The translations under genes and the position numbers were made by a program. Positions 1 to 7,250 of a stretch of 14,449 nt of DNA are shown piece by piece. Below the pieces are notes generated by a model, which worked only from the letters and a program-made list of their open reading frames with translations, was not told the origin of the DNA and made no database searches. Source of the stretch: an uncultured Verrucomicrobiota bacterium (lineage in GTDB: Bacteria; Verrucomicrobiota; Verrucomicrobiia; Methylacidiphilales; Verrucolacustridaceae); assembly GCA_903905395.1 (NCBI GenBank), contig CAIVGD010000112.1, positions 1 to 14,449 on the forward strand, read 5' to 3'. Positions within the stretch are counted from its first letter, which is position 1; every line of letters starts with the position of its first letter.

Positions 1-96
1 ATGGTTTGGCGAACGTTCGATTTTCCGCGGATCAACGACCATGTGAACAGCACGATGGCGCCGTACTTCCAGATTGCCCTGCGAGGGGAGTTCTAA
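1..96 (+). CDS. C-terminal end of an outer-membrane beta-barrel protein (5' truncated)
   Basis: Frame 1 is open from the window edge and ends at TAA (94-96), giving 31 residues that finish YFQIALRGEF. The tail alternates hydrophobic residues (F, I, L, G, F at positions -9, -7, -5, -3, -1) and ends in Phe. This is the usual C-terminal beta-signal of Gram-negative barrels recognised by the BAM complex. A porin or TonB-dependent receptor is the natural guess, but too little is present to choose. The ATG at base 1 is probably an internal Met, because 31 residues alone make no sensible protein. The FKBP gene follows 45 bases downstream on the same strand. The beta-signal reading is inference from a short tail. 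Confidence 0.5.
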   Translation: MVWRTFDFPRINDHVNSTMAPYFQIALRGEF

Positions 97-141
97 TTTT
101 TCACGGCGGAGTGGATTGTCAGGGGAGGATGAGTCGGTAAA

Positions 142-684
142 GTGAGGGCCATGGCGCGTTATCTCGTTTTGGGAGTGGTGCTGGGACTGGGGATGGTGGG
201 AATTCTTGCGGCTCAAGAGGAGGATGAGATCGAGAAGGGAGGACGGCGCAACATCACACTGGGGGCGATGTTTTGCGAGGAGTTCAAACAGCAGGATGGT
301 GTGCAGGAATTGAAAAACGGGATTTTGTATAAGGTGGAGGCGACAGGAAAGGGCAAGACGCCCAAGCCGAGCGACTGGGTGAAGGTGAATTACGCGGGAA
401 AACATGTCGATGGGAAGGTTTTTGATAAGTCCAAAGAGATCACGACAAACGGAGTCACCACACCCGAGCCTGCCCGATTGCGGGTGGATCGGACGGTGCC
501 TGGCTGGCAGGAGGTTTTGCCGCGGATGCGGGAGGGGGACAAGTGGGAGGTGGTGATTCCCTCCCATCTGGCGTACGGGGCACGGGGAACTGCGGCGGGC
601 AGTATCGGAGCCAATGAAACCTTGGTTTTTTCGATTGAGCTGGTGGAAGTGGAGGATCCGACGAAGAAAGTCGAGGCGAAGTAG
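142..684 (+). CDS. Exported FKBP-type peptidyl-prolyl cis-trans isomerase
   Basis: This enzyme isomerises Xaa-Pro bonds and probably helps envelope proteins fold. Residues 4-24 form a hydrophobic stretch ending ILAAQ, a signal peptide with likely cleavage near AA/Q. A charged linker follows, then one FKBP domain at about 55-172. FKBP12 pocket residues have visible counterparts: Y84 in VNYAG, F95-D96 in KVFD, W122 in PGWQE, Y145 in LAYG and F163 in TLVFSIEL. The domain looks complete and active, with a longer loop than FKBP12 at about 97-112. The start is either GTG 142 (180 aa) or ATG 151 (177 aa). A purine run, aggggagg at 121-128, sits 13 bases before the GTG, so neither start is certain. 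The gene is convergent with queA, with 8 bases between the stops. Mip/FkpA-like enzymes are the nearest comparison. Confidence 0.9.
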   Translation: MRAMARYLVLGVVLGLGMVGILAAQEEDEIEKGGRRNITLGAMFCEEFKQQDGVQELKNGILYKVEATGKGKTPKPSDWVKVNYAGKHVDGKVFDKSKEITTNGVTTPEPARLRVDRTVPGWQEVLPRMREGDKWEVVIPSHLAYGARGTAAGSIGANETLVFSIELVEVEDPTKKVEAK

Positions 685-692
685 CCTTGGTT

Positions 693-1724
693 TTATAATA
701 TCAGCATGGCATCGCCGAAGCTGAAAAAGCGGTAGCCCTTCTCGATGGCGTGGCGGTAGGCGCGGAGGGTGAGCTCGGGTCCGGCGAAAGCGGCGACGAG
801 GAGGAGGAGTGTGGAGTGAGCGAGGTGAAAATTGGTTAAGAGGCCGCCGACTCTTTTAAATTCATAGGGGGGATAGATGAAGGAGTCGGTGGTTCCTTGG
901 TGAGGCTGGAGAGAGGGAGCGGATTCCAGAACCCGGGCGGAGGTCGTGCCCACGGCGATAACTTTATCGGCGGAGGCTACTTTTTCTGCGAGGCCGGCGG
1001 GGATCTCATAGTGTTCCGAGTGCATGGGGTGATCACGGTAGTCGGCGGTTTTGATGGGTCGGAAAGTGCCAAGGCCGACATGAAGTGTGACAAAGGCGTG
1101 GGAAAATTGGGCGAGGAGTTCCGGGGTGAAGTGAAGGCCGGCGGTGGGGGCGGCGACGGAACCTGGATCTTGGGCGTAGGTGGTCTGGTAGTCGATGTGG
1201 TCGGAGGGTTGGAAGTCGGGTTGACCTTGGGCTTTCCGGGATTTGAGAATGTAGGGAGGGAGTGGGGGTAGGCCGTAGTGCTCCAAATTGAGGGAGTCAC
1301 CGAGGACGCGAAGAACCAGTTGACCTCCTGGGATGGTTTTCTCCACTCGAAGTTGGGGGGCGGGTCCGGTGTGGGTGGAGCCTGGGATGGGATCGGGAAA
1401 GACGATGGTACCAGGTTGCAGGCGTTTGGCTGGGGTGCCGAGGGCGGTCCACCAACCAGGGCTGGTTTGCTCTAGGAGGAGGAGTTCGGTGCGGTTATGG
1501 GAGCAGATGAGGCGGGCAGGGATGACCTTGGAATTGTTGAGGACAAGGAGATTGCGTGGGGAGAGGATGGTGGGAAGGTCGCTGATGGTTAGGTCGGTGA
1601 TCTCACTGGTGTCCCGACGGACAAGAAGAAGTCGGGCGGAGTCTCGGGGGTGGGCTGGTGTGGTGGCAATCCGGTCGGGGGAGATGGAGTAGGCGAGAAG
1701 TTGGTCGAGGGCAGGGGTGCTCAT
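693..1724 (-). CDS. queA: S-adenosylmethionine:tRNA ribosyltransferase-isomerase
   Basis: QueA transfers and isomerises the ribose of SAM onto 7-aminomethyl-7-deazaguanine in tRNA to form epoxyqueuosine, in the cytoplasm. The 343-residue product matches the family from end to end. Visible blocks are LLVLNNSKVIPARL near residues 59-72, PLPPYI near 155, GSVAAPTAGLHF at 188-199, TLHVGLGTFRP at 213-223, MHSEHYEIP near 234-242, AVGTTSARVLES at 257-268, TNFHLAHSTL near 297 and YRFFSFGDAM at the C-terminus. The frame stays open upstream to an ATG at 1763, but the ATG at 1724 places the conserved start of the family correctly and leaves 41 bases to the divergent prepilin gene. No Shine-Dalgarno sequence is obvious at either start. 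No other queuosine gene lies in the window. Confidence 0.96.
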   Translation of the reverse strand: MSTPALDQLLAYSISPDRIATTPAHPRDSARLLLVRRDTSEITDLTISDLPTILSPRNLLVLNNSKVIPARLICSHNRTELLLLEQTSPGWWTALGTPAKRLQPGTIVFPDPIPGSTHTGPAPQLRVEKTIPGGQLVLRVLGDSLNLEHYGLPPLPPYILKSRKAQGQPDFQPSDHIDYQTTYAQDPGSVAAPTAGLHFTPELLAQFSHAFVTLHVGLGTFRPIKTADYRDHPMHSEHYEIPAGLAEKVASADKVIAVGTTSARVLESAPSLQPHQGTTDSFIYPPYEFKRVGGLLTNFHLAHSTLLLLVAAFAGPELTLRAYRHAIEKGYRFFSFGDAMLIL

Positions 1725-1765
1725 TGTGATTTGACACAGAGTGCAGAATGAACGAGCTTTCATCT

Positions 1766-2374
1766 ATGACAAAAATTCTTCGCGGTCTAAAAAAACTAAA
1801 AGCGAATTCCTTCACCCTCGTTGAACTCCTCGTCGTCATCACCATCATTGGTCTTTTGGCTAGTCTGGCCGTACCAGCGATTCAAGGTGGGTTGGACAAG
1901 GCAAAGCAGCAGGTGGATGTATCGAACGCCCGGCAAGTTGGAATGATTCTCTTCAGCGATGCGAATGACAACGAGGGCACCTATTCAACCAACGGCACAA
2001 CATCACTCATGATTTTCACCAATTTGATGGGCAGAGGCATGCTGACTAGCACGAAAGTTTTGGCCGGCAATGGCTTCCCAGCGGCGGTGAGCACCAGCAG
2101 TATCACCGGTTCCAATATTGCATTGGGTTATGTTTCAGGGTTGACCACTTCGGATGATGGGCAGATTCCACTGTTGATCTCCAAAGGCGTGAACACGATT
2201 ACCGCTACCCAGTCCCTTTCGGGCATCGGGACAGGATGGAAGCAAAAAGGAATTGTTTGTTACCGGGTGGGTAATTCGGCTGAGTTCCTGAGGTCAGGAT
2301 CGGGTGGTGCTCCCATCGGATTCGTCTATTTGAACCTGAACACGAACAGTCTAACCAATCAGATCTACCAGTAA
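1766..2374 (+). CDS. Prepilin-like protein with N-terminal methylation motif (type II secretion / type IV pilus pseudopilin family)
   Basis: From ATG 1766 the product has 202 residues. A basic leader of 15 residues (MTKILRGLKKLKANS) precedes the class III signal FTLVELLVVITIIGLLA. Phe16 would be the mature N-terminus and Glu20 the conserved Glu5. The rest of the hydrophobic helix runs to about residue 38. The remaining part is a Ser/Thr/Gly-rich periplasmic domain that I do not recognise; it resembles the many short pseudopilin-like proteins of Verrucomicrobiota and Planctomycetota. The residue before the cleavage site is Ser rather than the usual Gly. An in-frame ATG at 1748 would add six residues and move towards queA, so 1766 is preferred. 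No other pilus or secretion gene is nearby, so this is an orphan. Its stop lies 7 bases from the stop of the convergent kinase gene. Confidence 0.85.
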   Translation: MTKILRGLKKLKANSFTLVELLVVITIIGLLASLAVPAIQGGLDKAKQQVDVSNARQVGMILFSDANDNEGTYSTNGTTSLMIFTNLMGRGMLTSTKVLAGNGFPAAVSTSSITGSNIALGYVSGLTTSDDGQIPLLISKGVNTITATQSLSGIGTGWKQKGIVCYRVGNSAEFLRSGSGGAPIGFVYLNLNTNSLTNQIYQ

Positions 2375-2381
2375 TTCCCCG

Positions 2382-3218
2382 CTAAATTCGCCGCAGCGCA
2401 TCAGCTAATTGGTTGATAAATTCGGCATAGTTTGCCCATCTCAACTCCGGTTTCTTACCGAGGCATTTGTCGAGAGTGAACACAGTTTGCTCGTGGGCAT
2501 TGGGGCAGAAACTCCGCAAGGGCGGAGGTCGGTCCGAAATATGTCGCCGCGCCACCTCCTCCGCAGTGTCCGCCTCGAACGGAGGGCGTCCAGCCATTGC
2601 GTGATAGAGGGTGGCTCCCAGAGAATAGATATCGCTACGAATGTCTTCCGGTTCGCGCAGGAGCCTCTCCGGGGAAACATAGTAGGGTGTACCCCAGATT
2701 TCGTCTTGTTGGCCTAAAGCAGAACGCGCGCCCGCCGCCAATCCGAAATCGGCCAGCTTAGGAATATTTCCCCGACCGAAGAGAATATTGCCCGGCTTGA
2801 TGTCTCGGTGGATCAAGCCCGTCTCCTCATGCGCAAACTGCAGGGCGGAGGCAATTCCAAGGCCCACTTCCAGGACATCTTTTTCCGAAAGTTTGCCCCC
2901 TTTCTCCATCCTGTGCTCCAAGCTGGGTTCATCCAAATGCTCCATCACGAGGTAAAGACGACCATCCTGCTCCCCAAGGGTGAACACTCGGATGATGTTT
3001 GGATGGGCGAGGGAAGCGGTGACTTCCACCTCTTCCAAAAACTTTCTGGCGAACGCAGGATCTTCGCCGAGATCCGCTCGCAGAATTTTGAGGGCGACCT
3101 TGCGATTCAAGCCAGTGTCCTTCGCCAGATAAACCGTGCCCATCCCGCCTTGACCCAGTTCCCGCTCTATTTGGTAGTTACCAAAAGACGTCTCTGGTGC
3201 GATCGACCCCGTCTGCAT
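2382..3218 (-). CDS. Single-domain Hanks-type serine/threonine protein kinase
   Basis: This is a complete eukaryote-like kinase catalytic domain of 278 residues and little else. Motifs in order: glycine loop GQGGMGTVY at 22-30, ATP-anchoring Lys44 in VALKIL, probable helix-C Glu63, catalytic loop HRDIKPGN at 137-144 with Asp139 and Asn144, DFG at 157-159, activation segment GTPYYVSPE at 176-184 with SPE in place of APE, and DIYSLGATLYHAMAGRPPF at about 196-214. All catalytic residues are present, so activity is expected. No membrane segment, PASTA, forkhead or other sensor domain follows, so it is probably soluble and needs a partner for input. The start ATG at 3218 leaves 17 residues before the domain. 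It is divergent from the epimerase gene, and an inverted-repeat arm lies 9 bases upstream of its start. Targets cannot be told from sequence. Confidence 0.93.
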   Translation of the reverse strand: MQTGSIAPETSFGNYQIERELGQGGMGTVYLAKDTGLNRKVALKILRADLGEDPAFARKFLEEVEVTASLAHPNIIRVFTLGEQDGRLYLVMEHLDEPSLEHRMEKGGKLSEKDVLEVGLGIASALQFAHEETGLIHRDIKPGNILFGRGNIPKLADFGLAAGARSALGQQDEIWGTPYYVSPERLLREPEDIRSDIYSLGATLYHAMAGRPPFEADTAEEVARRHISDRPPPLRSFCPNAHEQTVFTLDKCLGKKPELRWANYAEFINQLADALRRI

Positions 3219-3227
3219 AAGGCAAAG

Positions 3228-3296
3228 TTTGGCCTAATTATTATGGCGGAGCGAGTCCGTTGGCTTGCCTTTTCCCTAAAACCTTTCTAGGCCAAA
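3228..3296. repeat. 9-bp inverted repeat in the kinase/epimerase divergent intergenic region
   Basis: TTTGGCCTA at 3228-3236 and its exact reverse complement TAGGCCAAA at 3288-3296 are separated by 51 bases. Read in the direction of each gene, TAGGCCAAA lies just upstream of both starts: 9 bases before the kinase ATG on the minus strand and 3 bases before the epimerase GTG on the plus strand. The 81-base region must hold both promoters. A shared operator or a common 5'-leader element is possible; chance cannot be excluded for a 9-mer. Confidence 0.45.
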
Positions 3297-3299
3297 AGA

Positions 3300-4250
3300 G
3301 TGCCAATCAGTGTAGTAACTGGAGGATCGGGATTCCTGGGATCCCACCTCACCGACCGCCTCCTCAAGGAGGGCCACGAAGTCGTGGCCATCGACAACCT
3401 TTTAACCGGGAACGAGCGGAATCTCGATCACCTGCGCACGGAAAAGAGATTCCGGTTCCTGCGCCATGATGTGACCAAGTTCATCGCCGTGGAGGGACCG
3501 GTGGATTTTGTCTTCCATTTTGCGTCGCCCGCCAGCCCCATCGACTATCTCGAGTTGCCGATTCAGACTCTGAAAGTCGGTTCACTCGGCACTCATAACG
3601 CCCTGGGCCTGGCCAAAGCCAAGGGGGCCACCTTCCTCCTCGCCTCCACCAGCGAATGTTATGGCGACCCTCTGGTTCATCCCCAAAAAGAAGATTACTG
3701 GGGCAACGTAAACCCCATCGGCCCACGCGGGGTTTATGACGAGGCCAAGCGCTTCGCTGAGGCGATGACGATGGCCTACTACCGCTTTCACAAGGTTAAC
3801 ACCAAGATCGTCCGGATCTTCAACACCTACGGCCCCCGGATGCGGTTGCGGGATGGGCGGGTGGTTCCCGCATTTGTCGGGCAAGCTTTGCGGGGCGAAC
3901 CGATGACAGTGTTCGGCGAAGGCAAACAGACCCGTAGTTTTTGTTTTGTGAGCGATCTGATCGATGGAATCTATCGGTTGTCTCGGGCCGATTTTCACGA
4001 GCCGGTCAACATCGGGAATCCGATGGAGCTGACGATCATGGAATTCGCCGAAAGAATTCGCCGCCTGACGGGGAGCAAGAGCACGATCGTGAAAAAGCCC
4101 CTCCCGGTGGATGACCCTCAACAGCGTCAACCCGATATTACCCGAGCCAAAACGATCCTCGGTTGGGAACCCAAGGTTTTGCTGGAAGACGGACTCCGAG
4201 AAACGATCCAATGGTTTCAGGCCAATCTCGACACTCCAGGTCGAGCGTGA
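3300..4250 (+). CDS. UDP-glucuronate decarboxylase-like NAD-dependent sugar epimerase/dehydratase
   Basis: This is an extended short-chain dehydrogenase of 316 residues. The NAD-binding GGSGFLG is at residues 8-14, with acidic ID at 31-32 closing the Rossmann strand. The active-site set is TSE at 117-119, Tyr146 and Lys150 in VYDEAK. Blocks shared with UDP-xylose synthases are ASPASPIDY at 75-83, STSECYGDP at 116-124, YWGNVNPIGPRG at 133-144, RIFNTYGPRM at 172-181 and TRSFCFVSDLIDG at 211-223. The likely reaction is UDP-glucuronate to UDP-xylose plus CO2, supplying surface polysaccharide; another nucleotide-sugar epimerase or dehydratase is the alternative. GTG 3300 is the first possible start because an in-frame TAG stands at 3288-3290. 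No clear Shine-Dalgarno sequence precedes it. The stop overlaps the protease start as GTGA, implying translational coupling. Confidence 0.88.
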   Translation: MPISVVTGGSGFLGSHLTDRLLKEGHEVVAIDNLLTGNERNLDHLRTEKRFRFLRHDVTKFIAVEGPVDFVFHFASPASPIDYLELPIQTLKVGSLGTHNALGLAKAKGATFLLASTSECYGDPLVHPQKEDYWGNVNPIGPRGVYDEAKRFAEAMTMAYYRFHKVNTKIVRIFNTYGPRMRLRDGRVVPAFVGQALRGEPMTVFGEGKQTRSFCFVSDLIDGIYRLSRADFHEPVNIGNPMELTIMEFAERIRRLTGSKSTIVKKPLPVDDPQQRQPDITRAKTILGWEPKVLLEDGLRETIQWFQANLDTPGRA

Positions 4251-5542
4251 GCTCACTTTTCTCTTTCTGGCTGGTCGGCTTTTTTCTATTCGGCCTTTCC
4301 GCGTGGGCCGCACCAGAAGGGGCGAAGACCAACTCCCCCACCCAGACCGAGGAGGGGCGCTACCGCAGTGCCCTCCTTTTCGCTAATGTGGTGGAGTTGA
4401 TCCGGGACGCGTATTTGGATCCCGAGAAGACCGATTACGACAAGATGACCTATGCAGCTTTGCGGGGTCTTCTCTCATCCCTCGATCCGCATAGTCAGTT
4501 TCTCGATCCGGAAAACTACAAATTAATCCGGACGGAAACGGAAGGGCAGTTCGGCGGGCTGGGAATCTCTATTGGGCTGGTGGAAAACCAGCTGACGATC
4601 AATGTGCCGATCGAAGGGGGACCTGCTTACCGGGCCGGTCTGTTACCCGGAGATCGAATCCTTAAAATCGAAGGCCATGGAACACAGAAACTCACCTTGG
4701 GCGAGGCCATCCGCAAATTGCGCGGTCGCCCAGGTGCGCCCGTCCAACTGACCATCTACCGCCCTTCCGATGCGAAAATGATGGAGGTCTCGGTCGTCCG
4801 AGAGATGATCCAGGTGCCCACGATCCAGGACGTAGGACTGATCTCCGAATCCACCGCACGCGGGGAAAAAATCGGTTATTTGAGGATCACTCAGTTTGGG
4901 GAGAGAACTGACAAGGAGTTTGATGTGGCGATCACGCGGTTGGAGAAGGAAGGGGCCACGGCTCTGATTCTAGACCTGCGGGATAATCCGGGAGGACTGG
5001 TGGATGCAGCTGTGCAGGTCGTCAGCCGATTTGTGCCCAACGGGACATTGGTCGTGGCCACGGAAGGAAGGAAGGCAACCGTGGGACGTGTAGAATATCT
5101 TTCCCGTACCACGGCACGCCGGGTCCACTGGCCCACGGTGGTTTTAGTGAACGGCAACACCGCCAGCGCGGCCGAGATTGTGGCAGGAGCGTTGCAGGAT
5201 CTCGGGAAGGCAGTCCTCCTTGGGGAAACGACCTTTGGCAAAGGATCCGTGCAGACCGTTCAGCGTGTGGATCCCAGCGTGACCCAGGACGTAGGCGTGC
5301 GGCTGACGACGGCGCACTACACCACTCCTTCGCGCAGGAAAATTCACGGGGTGGGCATCGAACCGGATATCACGGCTCGCATGACCCGAGCCGAGGAGCA
5401 GACGATTTTTAGTCAAAGAAGTCCTGGGTTAAAAAAACCGGATGACCCCGTGGCCGAAATTCAAGACGAGCCGCTCGATCGGGCCGTGGACCTCCTTAGG
5501 GGATGGAAAGTGGTGGCGCGACGGTCGGATCCGACCCGCTAA
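4247..5542 (+). CDS. S41-family C-terminal processing protease with PDZ domain (CtpA/Prc type)
   Basis: This periplasmic serine protease trims or degrades proteins at their C-termini. From GTG 4247 the product has 431 residues. A signal peptide, MSSLFSFWLVGFFLFGLSAWA, occupies residues 1-21 with cleavage near AWA/A. A helical region carries SLDPHSQFL at about 78-86. The PDZ domain spans about 99-172, with its carboxylate-binding GGLGI at 103-107. The S41 core follows, with DLRDNPGG at 243-250, nucleophile Ser307 in NGNTASAAE and general base Lys332 in TFGKGS. The Ser/Lys dyad is intact. The frame extends upstream to an ATG at 4163, but that adds 28 residues ahead of a perfect signal peptide and overlaps the epimerase by 88 bases; GTG 4247 gives a 4-base GTGA overlap instead. 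tsaD follows after 9 bases. The specific substrate is unknown. Confidence 0.93.
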   Translation: MSSLFSFWLVGFFLFGLSAWAAPEGAKTNSPTQTEEGRYRSALLFANVVELIRDAYLDPEKTDYDKMTYAALRGLLSSLDPHSQFLDPENYKLIRTETEGQFGGLGISIGLVENQLTINVPIEGGPAYRAGLLPGDRILKIEGHGTQKLTLGEAIRKLRGRPGAPVQLTIYRPSDAKMMEVSVVREMIQVPTIQDVGLISESTARGEKIGYLRITQFGERTDKEFDVAITRLEKEGATALILDLRDNPGGLVDAAVQVVSRFVPNGTLVVATEGRKATVGRVEYLSRTTARRVHWPTVVLVNGNTASAAEIVAGALQDLGKAVLLGETTFGKGSVQTVQRVDPSVTQDVGVRLTTAHYTTPSRRKIHGVGIEPDITARMTRAEEQTIFSQRSPGLKKPDDPVAEIQDEPLDRAVDLLRGWKVVARRSDPTR

Positions 5543-5551
5543 CGTACATTC

Positions 5552-6574
5552 GTGAAGCTTTGTGCTTTAGGGATTGAGACTTCCTGCGATGAGACGGCGG
5601 TCGCCGTGGTGGAGGCGGATGATCATGGATGCCGACTCATTGGCGAAGCTTTGGCGACCCGACCGGAAGAGCATGCGTTATTGGGTGGAATCGTTCCCGA
5701 GTTAACCGTTCGTCAACATCTTGAACTTCTTCCCAAAATCACGGCACAAGCCAGAGGTAAATGTGGTCGATCCTCTTTTCATGTAGTGGGAGCTACGGCT
5801 GGTCCCGGGTTGGCTCCAGCTTTACTGGTTGGTTTGGCCTTCGGCAAAGCATTAGCGTGGGCCGAAAAAGTGCCGTTCCACGCAATCAATCATCTTGAGG
5901 GGCATCTTTTTAGTCCCTTTGTTTCCTGCGGGAAGTGGCCCGAGTATCCCCATCTGGCGCTGATCGTCAGCGGAGGACATACGTTGCTTGTGGATGCAGT
6001 GAGCCCTTCTGAGCGCAGGATTGTGGGGACTACTCGGGACGATGCGGCCGGAGAGGCTTTTGATAAACTGGCTCGGATGGTGGGTTTGGGTTATCCGGGC
6101 GGTCCGGAGATCGAAAACGAGGCCAAGGGTGGGGAAGTGGGTATATATTCTTTGCCTCGACCCATGAAAGGCGCTCCGGGATGCGATTTCAGTTTTAGTG
6201 GATTGAAAAATGCCGCCCGTTTGTTGCTGGAAAAAAATCCTGATATTGCTCGATCAGGATCTGCTCGGTCCAATTTCTGTGCGGAGGTGCAGGCGGCAAT
6301 TTCCGAATCTTTGGTCGATCGTTGTAGGAATGCTTTGGAGCAAACGGATAGACGACTGCTCACCGTGAGTGGTGGGGTGAGTGCGAATCAGGGCATAACG
6401 CGGGCACTAGAGGAGTTAGCACGCAGATCGGGTGCTAAACTTCTGACGGCTGGTGCTGGGTGGAATACAGATAACGCATCGATGATCGCGGCGGTGACGG
6501 CGCGTCGGGCTTTGGACGGAGTAGCCTCGGATTGGGATACCGACGCCGATCCCCGCTGGTCGGTGGCGGGATAG
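5552..6574 (+). CDS. tsaD: tRNA N6-adenosine threonylcarbamoyltransferase
   Basis: TsaD (Kae1/Gcp) transfers threonylcarbamoyl from TC-AMP to A37 of ANN-decoding tRNAs and works with TsaB and TsaE, neither of which is in this window. The 340-residue product has the ASKHA-fold start GIETSCDET at 7-15, GGIVPEL at 45-51, the metal-binding pair His114 and His118 in NHLEGH, the phosphate-binding segment SGGHT at 140-144, DDAAGEAFDK at 163-172, FSFSGLKN at 213-220, SGGVSAN at 273-279 and the metal-binding TDNASMIA at 306-313. It looks intact and of normal length. The start is GTG 5552, giving MKLCALGIET, with no Shine-Dalgarno sequence. The gene is probably co-transcribed with the protease 9 bases upstream. 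Its 3' end faces bioD across 34 bases holding a palindrome. Confidence 0.97.
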   Translation: MKLCALGIETSCDETAVAVVEADDHGCRLIGEALATRPEEHALLGGIVPELTVRQHLELLPKITAQARGKCGRSSFHVVGATAGPGLAPALLVGLAFGKALAWAEKVPFHAINHLEGHLFSPFVSCGKWPEYPHLALIVSGGHTLLVDAVSPSERRIVGTTRDDAAGEAFDKLARMVGLGYPGGPEIENEAKGGEVGIYSLPRPMKGAPGCDFSFSGLKNAARLLLEKNPDIARSGSARSNFCAEVQAAISESLVDRCRNALEQTDRRLLTVSGGVSANQGITRALEELARRSGAKLLTAGAGWNTDNASMIAAVTARRALDGVASDWDTDADPRWSVAG

Positions 6575-6590
6575 GCCGCGGAACTAAGCA

Positions 6591-6606
6591 TGTAACACGT
6601 GTTACA
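6591..6606. promoter_or_regulatory. Perfect 16-bp palindrome between convergent tsaD and bioD
   Basis: TGTAACACGTGTTACA is symmetric over all 16 bases and lies 16 bases after the tsaD stop and 2 bases after the bioD stop. It has no loop and few GC pairs, and no T-run follows on the plus strand, so it is a poor intrinsic terminator in either direction. The form is that of a binding site for a dimeric regulator (half-site TGTAACAC, central CACGTG). It does not look like the biotin operators of BirA or BioR as I know them. The site is real; its role is unknown. Confidence 0.5.
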
Positions 6607-6608
6607 CT

Positions 6609-7250
6609 TTAAGTATGCGGGTGGAGCCAGTGTGGTAGGAGGAGGTGGGTGGTTTGAGCGGGGAGGGGGAGAAGCGGGAGGCCGGTGAGTTCCTCGAGGA
6701 GGGCTGGGTTGGTGCGCGAGGCGTCGTCGTCTGGAGTTTGATGATGATTAAGGACAATGCCGAGAACAGTGAGTTTGGATTGACGAATCGAATCGATGGT
6801 AAGCAAGGTGTGGTTGAGGGTGCCCAAAGTGGCGCGAGCCACGACGACCACCGGCAAGGCAAGTTCCTGAGCCCATTCCCGTACTCCCAATGTTGGATCC
6901 AGAGGAACTCGCCATCCACCCACTCCTTCGATGAGAAATGGACCCGGGTAGTCGGCTTCCAGTTTCTGCATTCGTTCGCGAAGCATGGCCCAAGGAAAAG
7001 GACGTGCCTCGAGCATGGAAGCCGCGTAGGGGGACAAAGGAGCAGAAAAATGAATTGGGTTTATTTCGACAGGAGAAATAGCTCCGTTCGTGGCTTCAGA
7101 TAAACGAATCGAATCCTCGCGGTCTCCACAGGAAATAGGCTTGAGGGGGATGGCGGGAATTCCTTTATCCCGAAGAGCTCTGGTCAAAAGGGCCGTGAAG
7201 TAGGTTTTGCCAACCCCCGTATCCGTTCCGGTGATAAAGATGCCCTTCAA
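6609..7250 (-). CDS. bioD: Dethiobiotin synthetase
   Basis: BioD carboxylates 7,8-diaminopelargonate with ATP to close the ureido ring of dethiobiotin, the step before BioB. The 213-residue product opens KGIFITGTDTGVGKT, with the P-loop GTDTGVGK at 8-15. A substrate-side PLKPI follows near 35-39, and EGVGGWRVPL lies in mid-protein, as the family requires. The P-loop is essentially at the N-terminus, so the start must be TTG at 7250. It overlaps the bioA stop as TTGA and has a good AGGAG 8 bases upstream. The frame stays open upstream to about 7400, but those residues lie inside bioA and do not fit the family. bioD is the last gene of the minus-strand run; its stop TAA (6609-6611) lies next to a palindrome. 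Confidence 0.94.
   Translation of the reverse strand: MKGIFITGTDTGVGKTYFTALLTRALRDKGIPAIPLKPISCGDREDSIRLSEATNGAISPVEINPIHFSAPLSPYAASMLEARPFPWAMLRERMQKLEADYPGPFLIEGVGGWRVPLDPTLGVREWAQELALPVVVVARATLGTLNHTLLTIDSIRQSKLTVLGIVLNHHQTPDDDASRTNPALLEELTGLPLLPLPAQTTHLLLPHWLHPHT

Noticed and set aside
685..692. Possible bidirectional terminator between the FKBP gene and queA.
   Set aside because: Only 8 bases separate the stops, and no GC-rich hairpin with a T-run is visible around them.
897..1271. Open plus-strand frame opposite queA, rich in Gly and Val.
   Set aside because: It is fully inside queA, has no domain or ribosome site, and its composition mirrors the queA codons.
1731..1736. TTGACA matching a consensus -35 box upstream of the prepilin gene.
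   Set aside because: No acceptable -10 sequence lies 16-19 bases downstream, and the spacing would put the transcript start at or after the ATG at 1766.
2375..2381. Possible terminator between the prepilin and kinase genes.
   Set aside because: The gap is 7 bases and no inverted repeat stands out at the two gene ends.
4163..4246. Longer ATG start for the S41 protease.
   Set aside because: It would place 28 unrelated residues before a well-formed signal peptide and overlap the epimerase gene by 88 bases; GTG 4247 fits both the peptide and the GTGA coupling.
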